A stretch of 64,000 nucleotides of DNA, taken from NCBI GenBank assembly GCA_958009055.1, contig OY253662.1, positions 62,001 through 126,000 on the forward strand. Direction: 5' to 3'. The notes below the pieces were generated by a model. The model ran no database searches. It saw only the letters and a program-made list of their open reading frames with translations, and was not told where the DNA came from. Shown in pieces: positions 31,599 through 40,875 of the stretch. The DNA comes from Choricystis sp. odSpoLacu1 (lineage: Eukaryota > Chlorophyta > Trebouxiophyceae). The position numbers and the translations under genes are program-made. The stretch's first letter is position 1. Each line of letters starts with the position of its first letter.

Positions 31599-32900
31599 AT
31601 GCCGCGCCGCCGCCCCCCACCCCGCACCGCGGTCGCGGTGGAGACGATCTCAAATGGGTCCACCATCGCCCACACACTCGACGGCGCCACCACCTGCACC
31701 CCGCCCTCCGCCGCGCGCACTCTGCGCGCCGCGCTTGCCGCCGCTTTCCTGCCCGCGGGCGACACGCCGCCCGACTACATGCGGTATCAAGCGTACGACT
31801 CGCTGCAGGCCATCACAAGCTACGTGCGTGGCGTGGTTGCCTCTGCCTCAGTTCTACGTGGCCTGGGCGTTGGCGACGCGGCCGCGTCGGCGTTGAGCGC
31901 GACCGCGGCCTGGCTCCTGCGCGACGCAGTGGGCATGGCCACCTCCCTCGCCTTTGCTGCCGCGGTGGGGCCCTCGTTGGACGCGGACGCCAAGGCGTGG
32001 CGGCTTGCTGCTGACGTGGCCAATGATCTTGCCTTAACTCTCGACGCCGTGTCCCCCCTGCTCCCGCCCGCCGCCTTTGCGCCGTGCGTCGCGGCCGCGT
32101 CCCTGGCGCGCGCCCTGACTGGAGTCGCTGGTGGCGCCACGCGGACGGCTTTAACGGCGCACTTTGCGGCACGCGGGGGGAGCTCCGCAGCCGACGTGGC
32201 CGCAAAGGAAGGCACCCAAGAGACCGCGGTCACGCTGGTTGGGCTGGTGCTCGGCTACCTGCTCGCACGTGTCAACACAACTGCCCCCGCCGCCGCCGCG
32301 ATCGCGTTTGCCGTTCTGACGGTCGCCCACGTCGCTTTGAACGTGGCCGCAGTCCGATCCGTCGCCCTCCGCACCTTCAACACCGCCCGCGCCTCCCTGG
32401 CCCTGCGCGCCTTTGTGGCCAGTGGGAGGGTGCCCTCTCCCGCCGCAGCAGCCGCCGTGGAGCCGCTGGCGCCGCCCCCGCTCGCGTGAGCGTGGGCGGC
32501 GGTGACTCGCGCGCCGCGCGTCGCGCTGGGGGTCCCCCTTTCGTCCGTGGCAGCTGCCGCGGCCGCCGACACTGGCACCCCCGTCTCCGTGGCTACCCTG
32601 GTGGCTGCTGCCCCTCCAGGCGCCAAGCACGTGGCCGCCGCGCACGCACACCGCGCCGCGGTCGCCCTTTCCGCCGACGCGACGCCGCGAGACACGCTGC
32701 GCGCCTTCTGCCACGGCCTCCTGTTAGCGGGTACGTGTGGGGATGAAATGGCCGACCCGGGTGCCGCCGCGGCTGTGCTGGAGGCGGGGTGGGACAGGTT
32801 TGAGGCAGCATTAACGCGCGGCGGGTGGGACGTCGACGCGCCCGCGCTCGTGCCCCAGGGCGCACGCTTTGTGGTGTTGGAAGGCGGCAAGAACGAGTAA
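31599..32900 (+). CDS. RUS-family (DUF647) protein interrupted by an in-frame TGA
   Basis: Root UVB Sensitive family member, a plant and algal membrane-associated family linked to light and vitamin B6 signalling, often in plastids. The frame encodes 433 residues if the TGA codon at 32487-32489 (codon 297) is passed. Before it lie the family core FLPAGDTPPDYMRYQAYDSL, SYVRGVVASASVLRGLGVG, WLLRDAVGMA, DADAKAWRLAADVANDLA and VAGGATRTALTAHFA, then AAKEGTQETAVTL. After it the same frame continues with the expected C-terminal domain (VALGVPLSSV, ATPRDTLRAFCHGLLLAG). I found no intron that would remove the stop in frame. The start is the first ATG of the open frame. A true truncation, a base error or readthrough are the options. 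Confidence 0.82.
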
Positions 32901-33035
32901 GAGAGTAGAAAGAGAGAGAGAGACGTTGTGAGCCGTGTTTTTTGTTGTTGTTGGAAATGAAACCGACGAAAAAGAAAAAAAGGTGGGTGTTGAGGTTTAC
33001 TCAAAGCAAGAAAAAAACCAACCCCTCTCTCTCTC

Positions 33036-34103
33036 TCAGCGCTTGCCGCGCGCGCCGCCCGCCGCCTTGGGCGCGGGCGCAAACCCGCCCTTGCCCTTGG
33101 CCGCGGCGGCCTTGCCGCCGCCCGCCGCCGACCGTTGGGCCGCCTTCTCCGCGCGCGTCTTTTTCACGCGCTCCTTCACCTCGCGCGCGGCCGCCTCCCG
33201 CGTCGCTTTGCGGGCCTCCGGCTTCTCGGACCGCCGCTTGTTGATGACCTCCACAGAAGCGCCCACAATCGCACGCGTGGTGGTGCGGGAGGAGGTGCGC
33301 CGCTTCTTGCGCGCGACCGTGTTCTCCTGGTCCTTCTTGTGCGCCTTGCGGTACGTCGCCGTCCACGCGATCTTGGCGGCGCGCTTGCGCTGCAGGCCCA
33401 GGGAGCGAGCCTTGCGGTTGATGAACAGGAATTGCTGTGGTGGGGAGGTGGGTGGGGAGGGGTGTGAGGTGAGAGGGATCGCGGGGGGAGGGGGCTCGTC
33501 TCCGCAGCCATCGCACTCGCGCCACCGCGCGCACACACGCTGGGGGTGCTGCAGTTTGCGCGCCGCCAAGCGGGCGCCGTGGAGAGGGGCGGAAGGAGGC
33601 CACGCGCACACACCCCGCACCCGCATCGACCAAAAAAGACCGCCGTCCGCGCTCCTCTCCTCTCTCTCACCTGGCTGTCGGTGCGGATGTACAGCACGCC
33701 GCGGCCGGGGTAGATGCGCAGGCCGCTGAAGCGGCACGTACTGGTCCTGGAGGGTGGGGAGAGGAGGAGGAGGGGAGGCGTGAGTGAGAGCGAGAGAGGG
33801 GCGCCCCGCGGCGGCCGCGGCGCGCGCGCGCGCGCACGCGCGCGCGCGCTCGGCCGCGGCCCGATCGCCTCAATCAGGGGTCGCGGCGGGGGCTGTTGCG
33901 TGTGCCAGTTGTGTCCCGGGCGGGAGGCGGCGGCGAGAGCGGTAGGAGCGTGCGCGGGGGCGCGCGGCCGCCGCGATCGGAGCCGGGCAGGGGCGGCGGA
34001 GCGTGCGGGGGCCGCCGGCCGCGCCATCCTGCCCTGTCGGCCACAATGGGCGCGCGCAGAGGTTGCGCGAGAGAGTGCCCGAGGATACGCACTTGAGAAC
34101 CAT
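33036..34103 (-). CDS. RPL24: 60S ribosomal protein eL24 (RPL24)
   Basis: A 161-residue large-subunit protein from exons 34103-34093, 33746-33671 and 33434-33036. The first exon is only 11 nt (MVL plus two bases of the Lys codon). Splicing gives MVLKTSTCRFSGLRIYPGRG, then YIRTDSQQFLFINRKARSLG and WTATYRKAHKKDQ, followed by the basic helix EVINKRRSEKPEARKATREA and a Lys/Ala/Gly-rich tail. The N-terminal part is the eL24 fold, but the zinc-type second cysteine pair of archaeal forms is absent, as in other eukaryotes. The 346-nt first intron is the longest in the window and contains an alternating CG tract near 33819-33849. Confidence 0.95.
33819..33849. repeat. Alternating CG tract in the eL24 first intron
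   Basis: About 30 bases of almost pure (CG)n with one CA step. Alternating CG can adopt Z-DNA. Confidence 0.8.
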
Positions 34104-34253
34104 GGCCGCGAAGTCGAGGGGGAGACGCGGAAGGGAGAAAAAGGGGAGGGGTGTGGGAGCGAGTGAGGCCGAGTCAAAAACAACACCTCTCGACCCTCCT
34201 TTCCGCCTTGTTGACTTGGGACCTGGTCTCCGTTCTTTCACGTTTGCTTACAG

Positions 34254-35526
34254 TCAACACTCGCCCTCCGCCTTCACCGGCATCCCCAGCGCCTCCCCCG
34301 CCGCCGCTATGACGCGGGAGACAGCCGCCACGGCGGCGTCGTTGTCGGCCAGTCGCGCGACGTCGGTGCTTGCCACAGTCTGCTGCTTGGCGTCCAGCAG
34401 GGTCACCGCGGCAAACCTTTGCTTCAACGCCCACGTGTCGGCTCCCGGGGTCGTGTCCTTCAGCATGGCGCCCCCCACGTTGAAGTAGAAGCGCAGGCCG
34501 GGCGTCCCCGGGGGTGGCGCGCCGCTGTCTGCGACGCCGCGCGGCGAGCCAGGAGGATCGCCCGACGCCACCCGCACAAACCTCTCCTCAAACCCCGGGC
34601 GCCAGCAGTGGCCTCCCTGATGGGCCAGGGCCAGGGCGGACGGGCGGGCGCCGGCGGGGACGTTGACATTCACCACGCGGCCGACCAACAGGGAGAGCGC
34701 GCGCGGTCTGGCGGAAGAACCGCCGTTTTCGGTGTCTGCGGCGGCGCCATCCGCCGTCTCCGCCGCCTCGCACCTCGCCAGCTCGCCCAGCACCGCCATG
34801 ACGATGGCGGCGCCCACGTCGGCGGCGTGGGTGAACAGGGAGGCGTCGCGCGCCTTGTGGTCATCTAGGGACACCGCGACCGCGGCGCGGGCGGACAGGG
34901 CGCCCTCCCGGGCCGCACCCACGGTGCCGCTGTAGCTGTTGTTGTGGGGCGGAGGAGGAAAGGTGAGATGTGTGTGTTGGAATCGCCCCTGGCTTTTTTT
35001 TCCATGCGCCATCCCTCCTTCCACTCTCACCATGCGTGATACCCCGCGTTGTCGCCCGCGTTGATGCCAGAGACAACAACGTCAAACGTGCGGGGCGCAC
35101 CATCAGCGCCTGGGTCGGCCAGGGCAGTCGCTGGATCAGCGGTCGCGCTGCGCCAGACGGGCGCGTTCAGTCCCACCATTGTCGAGTCCGCCGGCGTGCC
35201 GTCCACCGCGTACGCTTCAATAGCGCCCGGCACATCGATGGGGAAGACGGCAAAGTGTTTGCGCATGGTGATGGCTTGGGAGAGGGCGGACCGTTCTGGG
35301 GTGTGTGGGGGGGGGGGGAAAGCGGGTCGGCTACACCTTTGGCCCTCCCACTCAAGCAAAGAAAGCCACAGCTACACACCCACATCACCCACTCACCACC
35401 ACTGGGGGACGAGACGTAGACGTCGGCGAGGGGGGCGAGCGCGGCGACAAGCATGCGCAGGCCGGCCGCGTAGATGCCGTCGTCGTTGGTCACGAGGACG
35501 GAGGGGCGGCGAGTGGGGGGTGGCAT
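34254..35526 (-). CDS. SurE-type 5'/3'-nucleotidase (survival protein SurE)
   Basis: A 358-residue acid phosphatase of the SurE family, which dephosphorylates nucleoside monophosphates and needs a divalent metal. Exons are 35526-35397, 35295-35031 and 34935-34254. Seen: VLVTNDDGIYAAGLRML with the metal-binding Asp-Asp pair (near 12), SSPSGERSALSQAITMR across the first intron, VDGTPADS, VVSGINAGDNAGYHACYSGT across the second intron, then GAAREGAL and VVNVNVPA. The C-terminal extension with RFYFNVGGAMLKDT resembles plant SurE forms. No clear transit peptide. Confidence 0.92.
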
Positions 35527-35853
35527 GATGCTGTGCGTGGGTGCGATGGGAGGACACACGCCGCACAAAAAAAGGCACAAGTCTGTGGACCGCAGATATC
35601 GACTCGACAAAACTTCGACCGCGATTTTGACCTCCAAGACCTCTCGTCGCTTCTTCGCTCGGCTTCCGCGTTTTGCACACTCTCGGCTGCGCTCACCTTC
35701 CCCGCCTGCGCTCAGTGGACAGTCTTTACCGAAACACGGTTCCCCTCCGTTGCCCTACCTCTCGCGCGCGCCAACCGCCACCCAAACCGGAAGGGAGACG
35801 ACCGCCCCGCCCCGCTCCCGTTGACTCATTTGTTGAAACACACGCTTTGCACC
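35527..35853. promoter_or_regulatory. Divergent promoter region (SurE-like / patatin-like)
   Basis: 327 bases between divergent start codons, lower in GC than the genes. No recognisable named element. Confidence 0.5.
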
Positions 35854-37120
35854 ATGCGCGCCGCCGGCCTGCCAGCGTCGTCAAGCGGGAGGACTGCCTC
35901 GGCACCAGGTGCGTGGGAGGGTGAACGGGAGGGGGAGGAACGGGCGCGCACCGGCAAGCAATGCGCCCAAAAAAACAAAAAACGCGCGCTCCCCCCTCTC
36001 GCCGCGTGGGGCCCCCTCGGCCGCCGCACACCCCGTTCTGAGCTCCAACCGACGCGGGCGCAGAGCTCGGGCGCGAGGTCGGGTGGAAACGCGCTGTCAC
36101 AACGACAGGACAGGGCCGCCCCGCGTGAAGCAACGCCCAACGCGTCGCCGCCACACGGGCCTTGTTTTTCCCCGCCAACCACCCCCAGCCTCCTCTCCCA
36201 CAGCCCGCCCCACCCGCGCCACCGCCCTGGCGCCGCCCGCCTCCTTCCCGCCCTCGCCGTCGCCCCACCACAACTACCACGCCATCTACCACGCCACCCG
36301 CCACCACCACCGCCCGCAACCCCCCCCCGGCGGCGTCGACCTCGTCCTGTCCTCCGGCTTCCTCGCGTTTGCCCACCACACCGGCTTCCTGGCCGCCGTC
36401 GACGACGGCGGCCTGAGTGTGGCGGGCGTCATGGGCACGAGCGCGGGCGCGTTGACGGGGGCGCTGTACGCGGCGGGGCACGCCCCCGCTGCCGTGGCGG
36501 AGGAGCTCGCCCGTGTCGCCCCCATCCGCTACCTCCGCCCCTGCAAAGCCCCCTGGCGCGGCCTGGCCTCCCTGGACGGCGTCGTGGCGAGGCTGCGCGA
36601 CCTGTTGCCTGCCACGTTTGAAGAGTTGCCACTTGAGTTCGCGGTGGGGGTGGTGGACGCACAGGGTGTGCACACCATCATCGACTCTGGCCCGCTCCCC
36701 GAAGCCGTGGCCGCGTCCGCCGCCATCCCGGGCATGTTTGCCCCGCTCGCCATCCCGCACGCGGTGTCACCGGGTCCGTTCCGCGACGGCGGCGTCGTCG
36801 ACCGCACCGGCCTGCGCGCGTGGCGCGCGCGGCGCGCGGCGCAGGCGGCCGCACGCGGCCACGGCGCGGCCCCGCCCCCCCCCGCCCTCGTCCACGTCAT
36901 CCACCGGTCGTCCGCCTTCTCCGGGGAGGACGATGTGGCGAGCACTGGGGAGCGGCGGGTGCTCGTCGTGCAGTCCCCGCGCGCGGGGGCGGCGCTGTGG
37001 TCGCTGGGCGACTTTGAGGGCGCCCGCGACGCGGCGCGCGCGCGCGCGGGGGCGGCCGTGGCGGCGGCCGCCGCGGCGGCGTGGCCAGAGGGGGGCGCCC
37101 GCATTGTGGGCGGGGCGTGA
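35854..37120 (+). CDS. Patatin-like phospholipase, RssA type, probably plastid
   Basis: A 323-residue serine hydrolase from exons 35854-35908 and 36204-37120. The first 40 residues (MRAAGLPASSSGRTASAPAR...) are transit-like. The patatin fold shows the nucleophile elbow GTSAGALTGALYA (GxSxG) and, about 115 residues later, RDGGVVDRTGL with the catalytic aspartate in DGG. ALVHVIHRSSAF is a later conserved strand. Length fits small bacterial RssA/YchK proteins more than plant storage patatins. The likely activity is lipid acyl hydrolysis. The oxyanion glycine motif preceding the elbow is weak here (VLSSGFLAFAHHTGF). Confidence 0.85.
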
Positions 37121-37661
37121 TTGTGGCGGGAGGCACACACACCCAGGAAAGACGAGTGGGTCGTCTTTTTGTTTGGTTGGGGGCACCCCGCCCACACACA
37201 CACACCGACCCACCCTCTTTCCATTCCACCCTGGGACGTATGTTTACATTGAGAGCCTGTCTTTGGTGGCTCCCCCCACATTGAGGCAACAACCAACAAC
37301 TTGATCGCCCTGGGGAGGGAGAGAAAGAGAGAGAGAGAGAGCGCGAGGCAAAACCCTAGAGTGAGACCCGGGTCCCGCCCCCCCTTTTTTGTGCGTGTGC
37401 GTGTTTTTTTGACCCCCCACCCATTCTTCATTTCAGTGAATCGCATGGAGCGTATGAGAGAGACAGAGAGAGAGCACCGCAGGAGAGAGAGACAACAACA
37501 AAAATATGGACGAAAGAAACACACCATTCACTCCCCTTTTTGTCAACCCCCAAAAACACACACGACGCAAAACGCTTTGTAGCCAAAAATACGACGTTCG
37601 ATCCAACTCCACTTCTTCTTCACACACACAACACGCCGAGTGAAAATCAGCACAGGGGCTG
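37121..37661. other. Intergenic region with GA-rich simple sequence
   Basis: 541 bases between two + strand genes. It contains GA-rich microsatellites near 37315-37345 and 37460-37490 and T/A runs, and its composition is lower in GC than the flanking genes. I see no gene on either strand. Confidence 0.55.
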
Positions 37662-39208
37662 ATGGCCAGCGCCCGCCGCGCGGCATCCTGCGCCGCCGCG
37701 AGCGCCACGCTTGCGCTTCTCACCCTTTGCTGGCTGTCGTCACCCACTCCACCGCCACGCTGGACCATTGTGTACAAAGTGAGGCTGCATCGGTGTGGAT
37801 TTTGGGCGCTGTCCATGGCGTCGGTGTGGCGGTGGGCGGCTTCTTGTTCGCTCGCCTGGGACTCTCACACCCTCTCTCCCTCCCTCCCAGTCTCCACCCT
37901 CCAACGCCACCGCCGCTGCATCCATCGCCGCCGCCTGCGCCGCCCTGCCGTCCACCGCGTGCCAGCACTTCATGAATTCAGCCCTGCTGGCGGTGGTGGG
38001 GCGGCCATCGCGCGCCGCGCGCGCCGCGCTGGCCGCCGCCGCCCCCGTCGCCACCATGGAACGCGACACTGTCGTCACGTCCTGGCGCCAGGCCGACGCC
38101 ACCGTGAGTCGGGACCAGGCCGCGGGCTCCAGGCTGGGGGAGGCGCCGTTTGAGGCGCTGGCGCGCGCAGCGGCTGCAGCGCCGACGGGCACAACCCCCG
38201 GACCACGCCCGGCCGCGCTGTGGGGGTTGGCCCGCATCACGCAACGTGGCTCGTCTCCCCTGGCCCTGCGCTACGCACCCAGTGCCATTTTTTCCACGCT
38301 GGGCGAGGGCGTCACTCTCTACGTTTTGGATTCTGGACTCTCTTTTTTTACAGCCGAACTGCGGCCGCGCCGCCCCCGGCCCCGACTTTGTTTCTTCCTC
38401 CACCTCCCCCCCGCCCGACGACGCCCCCGTCACCGACGCCGCGGACGTCGACTGCGACGGCCACGGCACCCACGTCGCCGCCCTGGCGGCGGGGGCCACC
38501 GTCGGCATCGCGCCGCGCGCGCGGGTGGTCACGCCTCGCGTCCTAGAGTGCGACGGCGGCGGCCGCGCGTCGGCAGTGGCGCGTGTGGTGGACTGGGTCG
38601 TCGCCCACCGCCAAGGCCCCGCCGTCATTGTGCTGTCGTTGGGGGCCAGTGTGGCTGATGGAGGGGTGGCCGCCATGGAGACCGCGCTCGAGGGTGCGGC
38701 CGCCGCAGGCGTCGTCGTCGTCGTCGCCGCCGGCAACGACCGCGGCGACGCGTGCGCCGCATCGCCCGCGCGGATGACGGGCAGCGTGATCACGGTGGTG
38801 GCGTCTGATTCAGCGGCCAAGTTTGGGGGCGGGCGGCGTGCGTCAGGCGGCGCTCTGACCGCGCTGAGTGCGTCCTCTGCCGCCCCCGCCCGCGACCCTC
38901 CATACGCGTTTTCTTCCTCGGGCGCCTGTGTGACACTTTTTTCACCAGGTGCCGACATCCTCTCCGCCTGTGGCGGCCCGCCCGGCGCCCGCTGCGCCGA
39001 CCCAAGCGCACCAAACGCGCTCGCCTGGGCGAGCGGCACGTCGATGGCCGCCCCGTTCGTAGCGGGCGCGGCCGCCCTGCTGCTGGCGGCGGGCGTGCCG
39101 CCGGCCGACGTGCGGGCGGCGTTGATTGAGAGAGCGACACGAGGCGCGGTGGAAGTGGGCCAGCTGCTGCCGGACACGCCGGATAGGTTGCTGTATGTGG
39201 GCGAGTGA
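37662..39208 (+). CDS. Subtilisin-like serine protease, proteinase K group (one apparent frameshift)
   Basis: Secreted S8 protease of about 477 residues from exons 37662-37778 and 37891-39208. A signal peptide (ASATLALLTLCWLSS) is followed by an I9-like propeptide and the catalytic domain. The triad is D186 in LYVLDSGL, H near 229 in DGHGTHVAALAAG and S near 421 in GTSMAAPFVAGAA; the oxyanion Asn is in AAGNDRGDA. Directly after the Asp motif the frame breaks at a T7 run (38343-38349); six Ts would join GLSF to LQPNCGRAAPG and leave one continuous protein. No GT-AG intron fits there without removing the catalytic Asp. The cysteine content suggests disulfides. Confidence 0.85.
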
Positions 39209-39404
39209 GAGAGAGAGAGGAAAAGAGAGAGGAAAAAACTCGTTTTTGACAAAACAAACGCGTTTTTTGTTTTCTGCGGCGCGGAGTCCTGTGCGTCCCC
39301 CGCGCCTCCTCCGCGCCTCCCACGTGAAACAAGACATCAAGCCTCGCACAGCGAGCACAACGCAGCGCCGCTCACCCTTTTCTTTCTCCACACACCAATC
39401 GCAC

Positions 39405-40806
39405 ATGCGCCCGCTCGACGAAGCTCGCGCCGCCGCCGCGCGCGCGCAAGCCTTCCTTGAGCCGGCCGCGCCGTACGCGGCCCAAGCTGGTGCTTCTGCC
39501 GCCGCCTTCACGTTGGGCATGGCGGCGACGCAGGTGAGAGAGGGAGAGAGAGTTGTGCGCATGCGTGCGCCCGCATTGCGCGCACTTGCGTTTTCGATTC
39601 CAACCCGACCCTCCCCACACACACAGGCCGCCTGCTTCGCCCTGCGCCTGTCGTGTGCCACCCCCGTTCTCGCCCCCTTGGCCGGCGCCATCGGCGTCGG
39701 CATTTCCTCCGCCCTCGCGGGCCAGGCCAGCCTGCACGTGCGCCACGCGACGCGCGCGGACGGCAGGGAGCCGCCGCCTCGCGCCTGGCGACGCCAGGAT
39801 GTGGCCTGTGACGCTCTGCTGGGCGTCATCCTGTTTCGGGCCATGGGAGGGCGGTACCGGTCCCTGCTGCCCAGCGACCTCGTTAAACCCGGCGCGTGCG
39901 CGGTGGAGTCGCTGCCGGCCCCCGGGTCGGCGTACGCGCATGGCGTCAGCAAGGGGGAGCTGGCGCGGCTGATGCGGCGGTGAGTGTGGGTCTGATGTGT
40001 GGGGAGAGGAGGAGGGCAAACGCAAAGAAAACACTCACACAACCCTCCTCACACACACACACACACACAGCGACGGCTGCCACCACTGCGGCACCCGCCA
40101 CGGCCGCGTCATTGGGGACCACATCCCCCCCAACAAGTTTGTGCACGGGTCGGCCGCCACCGTGAGATCCACGCCGTCGCCCGCAGCCGGGCGCGCTCCC
40201 GTTGTCGCGGCCTCTCATTTTCTGTCGGCCGCCGCCCGGTCCCAGCCTCGGGGCGGCTTCTACCGCCCGGGATCATCCGCCTACACCGCAGGCGGCGCGG
40301 TGGCTGCCGCCCTGGATTTAACGTGGACTCTAGCCACCGGCGCCGCGCGCGCGGTCGCACGCGTCGGCCCCCCCCGCCCCCGCCCCCGCCTCGGCCGCGT
40401 CGTGCGCCAGTGGGTGGCCCGCACCCGCCTGACTCTGGCGTGGAGGGCGAGGGAGGCCCTGGGGCTGAATGCGACACGCCAACGTTACTTCCCACAGTGC
40501 CGCCCCTGCTCCCAGCTGCAGTCGGTCGCCGTGCGCACGGGGCGCCTCACCCTCAAGCTGCACGCTGGGGGCGCCAAGCCCGCTCACTATGCGGGCCCGT
40601 TGGTGGGGTTGAGGCACTACCGGGAGCCGGTGGCAGGATCGGCGTGGGAGGCCGACAGGCGCGCGCACGCGCGGCGGGCGGGCCCCCTCGAGCGAGCCGC
40701 CCGCGCCGGCCTGGATGACGACGTGCTGGTGGAGCTGGCGGCGGGAGCCGAGGGCGCGGTGCGGGGGGCGGTGGACGCGGCGCGCAAAACGTTGAAAGAG
40801 GTGTAA
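39405..40806 (+). CDS. Unknown membrane protein with HNH/treble-clef-like zinc motif
   Basis: A 405-residue protein from exons 39405-39533, 39627-39979 and 40071-40806. It is not assigned to a named family. Two Gly/Ala-rich hydrophobic segments (AGASAAAFTLGMAAT and AGAIGVGISSALAG) fall near residues 28-75, followed by QDVACDALLGVILFRAMGGRY. In the third exon DGCHHCGTRHGRVIGDHIPPNK holds a CxxC, a His and a GDH that look like one half of an HNH or treble-clef zinc site; CRPCSQLQS later could give the second CxxC. The C-terminus is Arg/Ala-rich. The splice joins keep one frame throughout, so the gene model is good even though the function is unknown. Confidence 0.75.
40048..40070 (+). repeat. 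(CA)n repeat forming a splice acceptor
   Basis: A run of CA dinucleotides ends in the CAG acceptor at 40070 of the preceding gene's second intron. Several introns in the window use CA-rich instead of pure pyrimidine tracts. Confidence 0.7.
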
Positions 40807-40875
40807 AAAGAGAGTGTGTGTGTTGTTTTTCACGTCACACGCCCCCCGCTGGCCACGACTACACACGCCCCACCG

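Noticed and set aside
32487..32489. TGA as a selenocysteine codon
   Set aside because: The RUS family has no known redox site at this linker position and I could not identify a SECIS element in the 3' flank. Kept only as a remote option.
40050..40070. CA repeat as a separate mobile or satellite element
   Set aside because: It is confined to an intron and directly forms the splice acceptor of the zinc-motif gene.
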